Shown here one piece after another: positions 15,263 to 22,596 of a DNA stretch of 30,152 bases. The stretch covers positions 1-30,152 of IMG/VR virus record IMGVR_UViG_3300047510_000493; one strand, given 5' to 3'. Made by a program: the position numbers and the translations under genes. Within the stretch, counting starts at the first letter, position 1. Every line of letters starts with the position of its first letter. The notes below the pieces were generated by a model. It had not been told where the DNA came from, did not search any database, and was given only the letters and a program-made list of their open reading frames with translations. This DNA comes from a virus.

Positions 15263-17010
15263 GTTTTGACCTATTACGCATAAATTTCACGGAGTCAAAG
15301 TTGCCAAAATTCAAGGAAAACAAGAATAAAGGCATCGTGACCTATGGGGAAAAGAACGATTTTCCTGATACGTTACTTGAATTTTACAACAGAAGCCCAA
15401 AACACGGGGCGATTGTAAGGCAAAAAGCCCGTTTTGTGGCAGGAGAAGAAACCTTGGTGGATGGTAACCCGAGCGCAGTTAAGGTAATTGATTACGTAAA
15501 CCCATACGAAGGAATTCAGGAGTTCAAAAATAAGTTAGCGTTGGACTATGAATTGTTCAACGGGTTTGCGTATGAGGTGCATTACAACAAAGTGGGGCAG
15601 ATTTCTGCACTTTACCACGTAGATTTCAGCAACGTGCGCACACTTGACCACGAAATCTATATGTATGCCGAGGATTGGAAAAAGGCGAAGCATGAGGACA
15701 TGAAGCACTATGCGCCTTTCAATCCAAACAAGGCGCAGCCGATGGAAGTGCAATTATTCTACTTCCGTGAATATGCACCTTCCTTGGGTGTTTATCCGTT
15801 GCCACCTTATCAGCATTGCTTACAATACATTGAGATTGACGTGGAGATAGCCAACTTCCACAACAACAACATCCGCAACGGGTTTGCCAACGGGACACTG
15901 GTTCAGTTGTTCAAAGGGCAACCGACCGAGGAAATTGCCTTTAACTTTGAGAGGAAATTTAAGCAGAAAACAACCGGCACAGATAATGCAGGTGGTGTGC
16001 TTATTCAGTTCAATGAGATGAACGAAAAGTCGGCAGAGATTGCACACTTGCAACCTTCCGACATGGACAAACAATTCCTGCAACTGAATGAAACGGTGCA
16101 GGATGAAATCTTTATCGGCCACAACTTCCCGAAAATTCTGCTGGGCTATGCAACCGAAGGCGCACTTGGACAGCGCAATGAAATGATTGAAGCGTATGAG
16201 CTTTTCCACAAATCATACGTCAACAAGCGACAAGTAAAACTTGACACTTGCCTTGAAAATACCCTTGAATACGTTTACCCCGGTATTGAATTAAGCACCA
16301 AAGATAGCGACTTTCTGGGGGTTGACTATGTGGCATTATATCAAACAGGCATAGTAAGCCGTGAGGAAGCAAGGGCGGCACTCGGACTGCAAAACACAAC
16401 CATTCAGGCGCAGAAGTTTGAACGTCACACTTGCGAATTTCACAAATGGTCGGATAAGGATTTAGAAACTTTTGCCAAATTTGGGGCTGATGAAAGTGAA
16501 TTTGAGGAAGTGAAATTGACCTTTGAACTTACCACCAAAGAAAAAAGGGTATTGGCTGTGGTAAATTCCGATGAAAAAGCCACATTGAAAGACATATCCA
16601 CCGCCACCAAAATAGGTGAAGAAGAAGTCATCAAGATTTTGAAAACTTTGCAGGACAGCGGCAAGATTAACTGGACTAATAACGCTATCAAAATTACCGA
16701 CATCGGCCGTGGTGAGATTGCCGATACCGAACTGCCAAAGTTGGAATTAAGGTACAAGTACGATTTAGACCCTGATGCACCATTATTGCAACCCGGTGGA
16801 AAAAGTCGTGAATTTTGCACTCGTATGATGCAAATGGGCAAACTTTACACTCGTGCTGAAATTGAGGAAATGTCGCAAATCATGGACTATTCAGTTTGGT
16901 TAAGACGTGGCGGTTGGTACACCGTTCCAAACACTGACCCACCATTGCACATTCCGCATTGCAGACACGAATGGAAACAAAGAATTGTAAGGAGAAAATC
17001 AAATGGCTAA
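15259..17010 (+). CDS. Portal protein fused to a winged-helix-like segment and a MuF-like tail
   Basis: Residues 1 to about 380 are a portal: VRQKARFVAGEET, a stem/clip region, QLNETVQDEIFIGHNFPKIL (about 275-294), and AALGL near 376. Portals form the dodecameric DNA gate at one head vertex. From about 425 to 484 lies a helix-rich segment, TTKEKRVLAVVNSDEKATL followed by IKITDIGRGE, which reads as a winged helix. Residues about 505-583 contain SREFCTRMMQMGKLYTRAEI, WLRRGGWYT and HCRHEW, which resemble the C-terminal part of MuF-type minor head proteins. At 583 residues it is longer than compact portals, and the three parts probably represent portal plus internal minor head functions in one chain. 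Overlaps with neighbours are 4 and 8 bases. Confidence 0.8.
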   Translation: MSFDLLRINFTESKLPKFKENKNKGIVTYGEKNDFPDTLLEFYNRSPKHGAIVRQKARFVAGEETLVDGNPSAVKVIDYVNPYEGIQEFKNKLALDYELFNGFAYEVHYNKVGQISALYHVDFSNVRTLDHEIYMYAEDWKKAKHEDMKHYAPFNPNKAQPMEVQLFYFREYAPSLGVYPLPPYQHCLQYIEIDVEIANFHNNNIRNGFANGTLVQLFKGQPTEEIAFNFERKFKQKTTGTDNAGGVLIQFNEMNEKSAEIAHLQPSDMDKQFLQLNETVQDEIFIGHNFPKILLGYATEGALGQRNEMIEAYELFHKSYVNKRQVKLDTCLENTLEYVYPGIELSTKDSDFLGVDYVALYQTGIVSREEARAALGLQNTTIQAQKFERHTCEFHKWSDKDLETFAKFGADESEFEEVKLTFELTTKEKRVLAVVNSDEKATLKDISTATKIGEEEVIKILKTLQDSGKINWTNNAIKITDIGRGEIADTELPKLELRYKYDLDPDAPLLQPGGKSREFCTRMMQMGKLYTRAEIEEMSQIMDYSVWLRRGGWYTVPNTDPPLHIPHCRHEWKQRIVRRKSNG

Positions 17011-17554
17011 TTTCGCATACTTCGTAAGTGAGCAGGATGTAAAAAAGAACACCCCTATCGATGAGAATGTCGATAGCAAGTTGCTTCAAACTGCCATGCG
17101 CACAGCACAGGATGTTTATATCCGTGATATTTTGGGTAGCACCCTATACGATAAGATTTGTGATGACATCAATGGGGCTGGGCTTGGTGGTAATTACCTG
17201 ACATTGGTCAATAAATATGTTGCACCTTGCCTTTATCATTATGTGATTTTGGACTCAATGCTGCCATTGACCTACAAAATGATGAATAAGTCAGCGGCAA
17301 GTCGTGGAGCAGAAAATGCAAATGCGGTGGATGTTGACCAGCTTCGCATGATTGAGCAGCGTTATCAAAACAAGGCGGAATACTACGCTGAAAGATTGCG
17401 CTTGTACTTGGCAGAAAACGATACACTTTTCCCCGAATATCAAAACCCTGCGAGTGGGCTTGACGTGATTAACCCACAGAACCAATATTTATTTGGTGGG
17501 TTTTATTTGGGCGAAGATGATGATTACAAATTCCTGCGTGGATTTTTCTCATGA
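17003..17554 (+). CDS. Head-tail connector protein (DUF6712-like)
   Basis: The 183-residue helical protein begins FAYFVSEQDVKKNTPIDENV and has a helix with AQDVYIRDILGSTLYDKIC (about residues 32-50), then VNKYVAPCLYHYVILDSML (about 69-87). This resembles Bacteroidota phage connector proteins, which sit under the portal and close the head before the tail attaches. The start at 17003 overlaps the portal gene by 8 bases. The DUF name is from memory; position and fold pattern support the connector role. Confidence 0.65.
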   Translation: MANFAYFVSEQDVKKNTPIDENVDSKLLQTAMRTAQDVYIRDILGSTLYDKICDDINGAGLGGNYLTLVNKYVAPCLYHYVILDSMLPLTYKMMNKSAASRGAENANAVDVDQLRMIEQRYQNKAEYYAERLRLYLAENDTLFPEYQNPASGLDVINPQNQYLFGGFYLGEDDDYKFLRGFFS

Positions 17555-17685
17555 ATAAAGTAAGACAGAAAAACGAAAACAAACTGAAACTCTATCTCAA
17601 TGGTAACAATCAACCAACTACTGGAAGCACTCGAAACTGCGGGAAACAACCACAAGCAGATAAAGGCAACAATCGTAAATATTGA
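17551..17685 (+). CDS. Possible small Asn/Lys/Gln-rich protein (44 aa)
   Basis: An ATGA junction with the connector stop opens a 44-codon frame starting MNKVRQKNENKLKLYLNGNN. It overlaps the start of the next gene in another frame for 86 bases. Composition is extreme (Asn, Lys, Gln), so it may be disordered or merely an out-of-frame artefact. The coupled start is its only support. Confidence 0.25.
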   Translation: MNKVRQKNENKLKLYLNGNNQPTTGSTRNCGKQPQADKGNNRKY

Positions 17686-18064
17686 ACCTAATATCAATAC
17701 AAGCGGTGAGCAGCTTTATCCGTTGATGCGGATTTTTCCTGATGGTTCACAGGTGACCGTTGACAAGGTGATTTACCGCTTTGCAGTTGCCATTGCTGAC
17801 AGACATCGTGAAGATTTTACCGATGCAGTAGAACGCATCAGCGATATGCACACGGTCATGTTGGACATTTATTCCATGCTTCGTTATGTGTACCGAAACA
17901 ACATAGCCGGAACATGGGTAATCAATGACAGCATTACCCCTTTTTATGACGCACAAACGGATATCGTTAGCGGAGTTGCAGCCGTTATCGAATACCATTG
18001 CCCAAATTTGAGAGATTATTGCGACACCCCCAACAACAATTTAACATTCCCAACAATAGAATAA
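17600..18064 (+). CDS. Tail terminator/head-completion protein candidate
   Basis: The 154-residue protein begins MVTINQLLEALETAGNNHKQ, with a helix followed by strands (YPLMRIFPDGSQVTV) and IYRFAVAIADRH (about 58-69). That strand plus a helix containing ERISDMHTVMLDIYSMLRY (about 78-96) fits the small alpha/beta proteins that cap siphovirus tails or join them to heads. It follows the connector by 45 bases and precedes the receptor-binding genes. I do not recognise the exact family; the function is inferred from size and position. Confidence 0.5.
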   Translation: MVTINQLLEALETAGNNHKQIKATIVNIEPNINTSGEQLYPLMRIFPDGSQVTVDKVIYRFAVAIADRHREDFTDAVERISDMHTVMLDIYSMLRYVYRNNIAGTWVINDSITPFYDAQTDIVSGVAAVIEYHCPNLRDYCDTPNNNLTFPTIE

Positions 18065-18065
18065 A

Positions 18066-18335
18066 ATGAGTACAGCAACAGAATTTATGAGCGGCTTTAC
18101 TGGCTGCAAGGTATTATCAGGAACAGGCGCAAACACTGGCAGATGGCAGGGTTTTGTAGTTAACGCAGATGCGGTTGTTTCCGCTGCCCTTGATAAAAAT
18201 GCGGCAAGTGTAATGACAACCCTTGGACTGACAGGCATCACCCTGAAACAAGGCACGTTTATCTCCTTGCCCGAAGGTGACTATTTCAGCAGCATAACCC
18301 TGACAAGCGGAAGCATCGTAGCATATAACGTATGA
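18066..18335 (+). CDS. Small head/tail fibre-associated protein of unknown role
   Basis: The 89-residue protein has ATEFMSGFTGCKVLSGTGAN and then small-residue beta strands, ending ISLPEGDYFSSITLTSGSI. The ending, a 'GD(Y/F)-x-S-(I/V)-T-(L/V)-TSG' strand, is common in Bacteroidota phage proteins just upstream of lectin-like fibre genes, and could form a trimeric collar or head fibre. Stop and next start overlap by ATGA. No catalytic residues are visible. Confidence 0.5.
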   Translation: MSTATEFMSGFTGCKVLSGTGANTGRWQGFVVNADAVVSAALDKNAASVMTTLGLTGITLKQGTFISLPEGDYFSSITLTSGSIVAYNV

Positions 18336-19165
18336 TTAGAATAGGTGTTCGGTCATTTGTGTCGGCAGGCGGTGGTACTGATGCCGATGCACAGGCATTT
18401 ATCACAGCTGCCGGGATAACTGATGCAACACAGCAGAGTGCCATCAATACTTTGGTAACTGACTTGAAAGGATATTCCATTTGGACAAAAATGAAGGCCA
18501 TCTATCCTTTTTGTGGTGGAACTTCATCAACTCACAAATGGAATTTAAAAGACCCAAGGGATTTGGATGCTGCGTTTAGATTGGTGTTTAATGGTGGATG
18601 GACACATAGTTCAACTGGAGCAACTCCAAATGGCACGAATGCTTATGCTGATACAAAGTTAAATGCTAATTCTATTTTAACATTAAATAATACACATTTA
18701 AGTTATTATTCAAGAACAAATAATGCAGGCACTTCCATAATGCCTAGTCTTAATGGAAAAGTTGAAATGGGTTTACAAATATTAGCTTCAACGTCATTTT
18801 TTATGTCAATAAGAAGTTATGGTGGAAACCAAATTTGTTCAATGTATCATTCAAGTAGTAATTTTTTATCAGTTTCAAATGGAAATAGTGATTGTTTTAT
18901 TACTAATACAAGAACATCATCAACTTCATTAAAATCCTTCAAAAATGGTTCTCAATTAGGTTCTACTGTAACTTTAACAAATGCTGGAACATTACCAAAT
19001 GATAATGTATTTATAGCATGTAATGGTAATTCAAGCAGTAGATATGAGTATAGTGATAGACAATGCGCCTTTGCATCCATAGGTGACGGTCTAACCGACA
19101 CCGAAGCCGCTAATTTCTACACCGCAGTTCAAGCATACCAAACTACTTTATCTCGCAACGTATGA
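18332..19165 (+). CDS. Putative receptor-binding protein with lectin-like (LamG/concanavalin-type) domain
   Basis: The 277-residue protein has a short N-terminal attachment part, including ADAQAFITAAGITDATQQSA (about residues 18-37) and KGYSIWTKMKAIYPF (about 47-61). A jelly-roll-like region (about 65-245) with repeated Ser/Asn/Thr-rich strands follows, then a conserved end (FASIGDGLTDTEAANFYTAV, about 247-266). This layout is common in Bacteroidota phages and prophages for surface-sugar-binding proteins. The middle, roughly bases 18540-19060, is clearly more A/T-rich than both ends, with runs such as TTTTAACATTAAATAATACA, as if the binding domain was swapped in. It overlaps both neighbours by 4 bases. 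Confidence 0.65.
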   Translation: MIRIGVRSFVSAGGGTDADAQAFITAAGITDATQQSAINTLVTDLKGYSIWTKMKAIYPFCGGTSSTHKWNLKDPRDLDAAFRLVFNGGWTHSSTGATPNGTNAYADTKLNANSILTLNNTHLSYYSRTNNAGTSIMPSLNGKVEMGLQILASTSFFMSIRSYGGNQICSMYHSSSNFLSVSNGNSDCFITNTRTSSTSLKSFKNGSQLGSTVTLTNAGTLPNDNVFIACNGNSSSRYEYSDRQCAFASIGDGLTDTEAANFYTAVQAYQTTLSRNV

Positions 19166-19410
19166 CCTTAAAAGATTTAACACCGGAACAATACAGCACC
19201 TATGTTGGGCTGTTAACTGAAACTGACAAAGATTTGCTCATCGGCCAATGGTACATGGATGACAGCTACTTCAACCCGATTCAAGACAATGACGATAGGT
19301 GGGTAATCTCCGTTGAAGAAATCAGTCAATGCGTTAACCCTGATTTTTTATGGGTGCAAAACTTGCCGCTTATTCCGTATGTTCCCAAACCTGCACCGCC
19401 ATTCCCCTGA
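19162..19410 (+). CDS. Small acidic protein of unknown function, possible fibre accessory
   Basis: The 82-residue protein is acidic and aromatic (LTETDKDLLIGQWYMDDSYF, about residues 17-36) and ends in a proline-rich tail (PYVPKPAPPFP). It follows the lectin-like gene with an ATGA overlap and shares a TGATG junction with the membrane protein downstream. Genes in this place often encode fibre chaperones or tail-end accessory proteins, but I see no recognisable motif. Confidence 0.5.
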   Translation: MTLKDLTPEQYSTYVGLLTETDKDLLIGQWYMDDSYFNPIQDNDDRWVISVEEISQCVNPDFLWVQNLPLIPYVPKPAPPFP

Positions 19411-19568
19411 TGAAACACGAAACTGAAACAATCGTAGGTAGTTGGCTGTTATGGTTGGCCGGGGCTGCTGCAAAACTGCTGCCGTTAATTCAATTCCTGT
19501 CTTTCACCGCTGCCCTTGTTTTATCCTGCATTGGCATCTATAAGTTTTTCAAGTATGGCAAAAAGTAA
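19410..19568 (+). CDS. Small membrane protein, holin-like (52 aa)
   Basis: ATG 19410 overlaps the preceding TGA by one base; a longer reading from 19350 lies inside the upstream gene and is rejected. The product has one or two hydrophobic segments (WLLWLAGAAAKLLPLI, then FLSFTAALVLSCIGIYKFF) and a basic end (KYGKK). It begins the lysis cassette, so a holin or holin regulator is the natural suggestion. Size and topology fit, but holins share no signature. Confidence 0.5.
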   Translation: MKHETETIVGSWLLWLAGAAAKLLPLIQFLSFTAALVLSCIGIYKFFKYGKK

Positions 19569-19580
19569 GGAGATAGTAAA

Positions 19581-19859
19581 ATGGCAACCGAAAAGCAAAC
19601 GGAAACTAGGCAGACACACGAAGTCAGCCAACAAACACAAGTCAGCAAAACCATACAGGGGGCAAGGAAGATGAAGTTAAAAGGATATTTTAAACCCACC
19701 CCCAAGCGTTTTAGGGTTTTGGGTGACAGCATTGCCGCTGCATCTTTGTTCGTTGCCGGGTTAAATCTTGACCATCCCAAGTTGATGCTGATTTCAGGTG
19801 TGTGCGGTGCGGTCGGCAAGTTCGTGACCAATTTCTTTGCGGAGGATGAAACGAAGTGA
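19581..19859 (+). CDS. Putative holin (92 aa membrane protein)
   Basis: The first 40 residues are polar and Gln/Lys/Thr-rich, then GYFKPTPKRFRVLGDSIAAA leads into two hydrophobic segments (LGDSIAAASLFVAGL and LMLISGVCGAVGKFVTNFF) and an acidic end. The pattern F-K-P-T-P-K-(R/K)-x-R-x-(I/L)-GD followed by hydrophobic helices and GK(F)xTNFF is familiar from holin-annotated proteins of Bacteroidota phages. It would form the timed membrane lesion at lysis. The gene overlaps the spanin candidate by 14 bases. Confidence 0.6.
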   Translation: MATEKQTETRQTHEVSQQTQVSKTIQGARKMKLKGYFKPTPKRFRVLGDSIAAASLFVAGLNLDHPKLMLISGVCGAVGKFVTNFFAEDETK

Positions 19860-20352
19860 TTGGCTTTTTGTGCTTTGTGGTGTACTTATCATTGTGCTTG
19901 TCTTTGGGCATTGCCCGACACAACAAAAATCACAGGCAGACACAGGACTGGTAGATAGTTTAAAGGCAGAAATTGACAGCATCAAAAACGAGTATTCTCT
20001 GCTGTTAGTTAACCGCCCTGAAAAGGTAAAACGCATCCGTGAGATTAGGACAAAATATGTCCACGACACGCTCACCATTACAGAACTGCAACAAGACACG
20101 GTTAAACTTGCCGCACTGATTGACGAAAACCGCCTATGCTGGGAGATTATCAGTGATGACAGCGTGGTAATTTACAGCCAAGAGGAAGTCATAAAATTAC
20201 AGGATAGTGCGATAACGCATTTAGAAGCCATTACAGCCACTCAAAAGGAACAAATGGAACAATGTATCGCTGACAATACAAAACTGCGTAGGAAACGAAA
20301 TATGTGGCGAAATATCGCAATCTTATCATCAATATTATTCATAGCCAAATGA
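19846..20352 (+). CDS. Spanin candidate with N- and C-terminal membrane segments
   Basis: I chose ATG 19846 over an in-frame TTG at 19837. The 168-residue product has an N-terminal membrane segment (WLFVLCGVLIIVLVFGHC, residues 6-23) and a long charged coiled coil (about 35-145). A basic cluster RRKR is followed by a short hydrophobic end (NIAILSSILFIA, about 156-167). Two-component i-spanins have the N-terminal anchor and coiled coil; the extra C-terminal hydrophobic end and Cys23 resemble a unimolecular spanin. It would fuse inner and outer membranes at the last step of lysis of a Gram-negative host. The endolysin gene overlaps by ATGA. Confidence 0.55.
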   Translation: MKRSDWLFVLCGVLIIVLVFGHCPTQQKSQADTGLVDSLKAEIDSIKNEYSLLLVNRPEKVKRIREIRTKYVHDTLTITELQQDTVKLAALIDENRLCWEIISDDSVVIYSQEEVIKLQDSAITHLEAITATQKEQMEQCIADNTKLRRKRNMWRNIAILSSILFIAK

Positions 20353-20978
20353 TAAAGCTACAAGAACTACTCAACAAAAACGGGGCAAACCTGAAAGCGG
20401 ATGGGGTTATTGGTCCGAAAACAACCGAAGCACTGGCTAACTACATAGCCAACGAGCTGAAAAAACGCAAATGGCTACCGCAATATCACGGCATTGTATG
20501 GTTGCGAACCGATGATAAGCTGACAAATAAGTTTGATGACTTCTGTGTGGTGTATAAATACGGCCAAATTGTCTATGTTTGCCCAGCATCCACCACCGCA
20601 GGTGACTTCTATGTGTACAATCCTCTCACCGTTGGTGGGATAAATGGCACAGCAGTAGCCACTGAACAGCAGGTTGTTGGCTCTCACCGCTTTGTAACGG
20701 GTGCGAAGTGGTCTAATTTGTGGTTAGGTGCGCCATATTTTCAGCAGATTTTACCTATTACAATCTACCGTGATGGAACAAAAGACAGGCAACTTGACCA
20801 AAAAGTAACGCAGTTCGGGTTGTTTGGGATAAACTTCCACCGTGCCGGGCTTGGTGATTGGGTAAATAAGTGGTCAGCAGGGTGTCAGGTTGTACCTGAT
20901 AAGCATTGGTTCGAAATTGTGAAGCGATTTAACGCAGGCCAGACCATTGATTTTACCCTATTTTGCACATTCGGATAA
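20349..20978 (+). CDS. Peptidoglycan-binding, L,D-transpeptidase-like lysis enzyme
   Basis: ATG 20349 overlaps the spanin stop by ATGA. The 209-residue protein has a PG_binding_1-type start (LQELLNKNGANLKADGVIGP, residues 4-23, then KTTEAL). The C-terminal domain has FGLFGINFHRAG (156-167) and WSAGCQVV (175-182). His164, Ser176, Gly178 and Cys179 mimic the H-x(n)-S-x-G-C catalytic motif of YkuD L,D-transpeptidases. No lysozyme Glu or amidase zinc motif is visible. It is likely the cell wall enzyme of the lysis cassette, or a wall-remodelling enzyme, placed between spanin candidate and the end of the late region. Confidence 0.65.
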   Translation: MIKLQELLNKNGANLKADGVIGPKTTEALANYIANELKKRKWLPQYHGIVWLRTDDKLTNKFDDFCVVYKYGQIVYVCPASTTAGDFYVYNPLTVGGINGTAVATEQQVVGSHRFVTGAKWSNLWLGAPYFQQILPITIYRDGTKDRQLDQKVTQFGLFGINFHRAGLGDWVNKWSAGCQVVPDKHWFEIVKRFNAGQTIDFTLFCTFG

Positions 20979-20994
20979 GCAAAATTTTGTAAAA

Positions 20995-21014
20995 TTGCTC
21001 ATTCCATTGAGCAA
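20995..21014. terminator. Hairpin between convergent late and early modules
   Basis: TTGCTCA (20995-21001) pairs perfectly with TGAGCAA (21008-21014) around TTCCAT. It lies between the stop of the last late gene (20978) and the stop of the last early gene (21040). A/T-rich flanks are on both sides, but no long T-run follows, so a weak two-way terminator is the best reading. Confidence 0.55.
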
Positions 21015-21039
21015 AATTACTCAATGCTTTACGTAAAAA

Positions 21040-21303
21040 CTATCTGTGGACATCCACCAAGTTAATCAAATGCTCGATTGAAAACTTGACAATGTAAGTC
21101 AATTCTCCGCATACAATAATTGTCAGCGGCTTTTTTGGTGTGCTGCGATTGTCGGGCATCATGCAATCAATTTTGTACAAACATACGGGGAATGTCGGCT
21201 CTTGGTACAAATCAACTTCGGAAGGTGCAATACCCATTTCATAAAGGGCATCTTCCATTTCATCCCCTGCAATAACTTCCAAACATAACGGTGTGTGAAA
21301 CAT
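21040..21303 (-). CDS. Hypothetical protein (87 aa), last gene of the early operon
   Basis: The product is mildly acidic with alternating strands and helices, including AGDEMEDALYEMGIAPSEVD (about residues 12-31) and LTIIVCGELTYIVKFSIEHL (about 60-79). No motif is recognised. Its start shares one base with the stop of the metallophosphoesterase (TGATG), so translation is coupled to that gene. Confidence 0.55.
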   Translation of the reverse strand: MFHTPLCLEVIAGDEMEDALYEMGIAPSEVDLYQEPTFPVCLYKIDCMMPDNRSTPKKPLTIIVCGELTYIVKFSIEHLINLVDVHR

Positions 21304-22310
21304 CAGTACACTCTCCCTTCAATTATGCGGTAGTTTTCTACGTGGAAGTTTCGGTTAGGTAATACGGTCACGATTGCGCCACCATGATTTTGTTTGATGT
21401 AGCCGTAGGGATTATATTCGGGGGTTAATGTGCAATGGCACCCAGTTGAGAAACAAACAATCTCATCACCTTTTAGGTTGTTTTCGTGGTGTGATGAAGT
21501 TTGGTGATGATGGCCGATAAGCAGTGAAGATTTCGCCCTCATGAATGCACCCCTTGCCGGGTTCACGGGAGCCATGATTGACTTTTGAAATTCATGTCCA
21601 TGTAGGATGTCAAGTTTTCCTGCTTTTATTCTTTCCCTGAACACCACTTTGATGTCATATTTTTTCAGGTGCAGCTGTTCTTCAAGCGTGATGCCATCCA
21701 AATCTTCAATGGCACGGGCATTGCTTAATAAATAATGGCGCATCCGTTCTTCGTGGTTTCCGAACTTGTACCAAATCGGCAGGGTTGGGAACTCATCACG
21801 TAGCAATTGAAAAAAGTTACGAGTCATGATTAACTCCTCACGGATGCTGGGCCGTTTCGTTTCCTGCAAAAAGCGGCTAACCATGTACATATCGATGATG
21901 TCACCGTTCAGTACAATGCCTGTGATACCTTTTTCTTTGCCGTATTCAAGTGATGCTTGGATTGCTGTCGGATCATGCTCGGGAAAGTGGATGTCGGACA
22001 TGACCAGATACTTTCCGGGTGGCAGCACGACATCCTTTCGTACTGGCAATTTGGTGTAAAGCCCAAACTTTTTCAGGCCTTCTTCGATGGTAGATTTACC
22101 GGGCATATTTTCGCTGTGTTTTTTTGCGTATGAATTACTACCCATTGAACCTGTGGCTGCTCTTATTTGCTTTCGTACCGCATCCACGTTCGGCCAGACA
22201 CCGGGGTTTTGTTCGTAAATTAACTTGGCGAGTGTTTGTTTTGGGAGCATCAGCTGCCCATCCATCATGTGTTGTTGCATGATAGATTTGACGATTTCAA
22301 TTTTAGTCAT
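21303..22310 (-). CDS. Calcineurin-like metallophosphoesterase with N-terminal helical domain
   Basis: The 335-residue protein has the full set of metal ligands: DIH (Asp106/His108), GD (Asp137), GNHEE (Asn185/His186), HGH (His237/His239) and GHHH (267-269). It should hydrolyse phosphate esters using two metal ions. Residues 1-60 form a separate helical region, PKQTLAKLIYEQNPGVWPNV (23-42) and AVRKQIRAATGS, which reads like a small DNA-binding or adaptor domain. Substrates in phages are unknown; nucleotides, DNA ends or host signalling molecules are possible. The start at 22310 is preceded by TATATATAG and a CTACTTTT-containing hairpin leader. Confidence 0.8.
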   Translation of the reverse strand: MTKIEIVKSIMQQHMMDGQLMLPKQTLAKLIYEQNPGVWPNVDAVRKQIRAATGSMGSNSYAKKHSENMPGKSTIEEGLKKFGLYTKLPVRKDVVLPPGKYLVMSDIHFPEHDPTAIQASLEYGKEKGITGIVLNGDIIDMYMVSRFLQETKRPSIREELIMTRNFFQLLRDEFPTLPIWYKFGNHEERMRHYLLSNARAIEDLDGITLEEQLHLKKYDIKVVFRERIKAGKLDILHGHEFQKSIMAPVNPARGAFMRAKSSLLIGHHHQTSSHHENNLKGDEIVCFSTGCHCTLTPEYNPYGYIKQNHGGAIVTVLPNRNFHVENYRIIEGRVY

Positions 22311-22386
22311 CTATATATAAAAGTAGTTAGCCCCTGCGATTGCTAACATCGACTAATAAATCAATCAATGCTAACAAGGCAGGGGC
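22311..22386 (-). promoter_or_regulatory. Leader hairpin before the metallophosphoesterase gene
   Basis: On the minus strand GCCCCTGC (22386-22379) pairs with GCAGGGGC (22337-22330), eight perfect pairs around a 41-base A/T-rich loop. The 3' side continues TAACTACTTTTATATATAG directly to ATG 22310. The loop holds two copies of TGTTAGCA in direct orientation. It may be a terminator-like attenuator, a 5' mRNA stabiliser or a protein-binding site. No TAnnTTTG promoter is visible in the 103-base gap. Confidence 0.6.
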
Positions 22387-22413
22387 AATATACAACATTA
22401 AACCAAATACCAT

Positions 22414-22596
22414 CTAATTTGTAAGGGATAAGCCGTTTAATTCATCCTGCCACACCCTGATTTTGAACCAGTCATCCACGCTGGGGATGTCATCAGGCAT
22501 TTGGCTGTAATCGTATGGCTGTGCTTCAATGATTTCATCCTCGCATGGTGGCTGCCATTGTTCTATTGACTTGGGGGTTTCTCTTTTATTCAGCAT
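22414..22596 (-). CDS. Small acidic protein of unknown function (60 aa)
   Basis: The ATG at 22596 is preceded by GGAG seven bases upstream, unusual for this host group, and is chosen over a TTG at 22602. The product is acidic, rich in Pro, Asp and Trp, with QMPDDIPSVDDWFKIRVWQD (about residues 33-52). It overlaps the end of the previous gene by 11 bases. No motif or family is recognised. Confidence 0.5.
   Translation of the reverse strand: MLNKRETPKSIEQWQPPCEDEIIEAQPYDYSQMPDDIPSVDDWFKIRVWQDELNGLSLTN

Noticed and set aside
21044-21056. GTGGA-CA-TCCAC palindrome near the early operon end
   Set aside because: It lies within the coding end of the 87-residue gene and is too short to call an operator.
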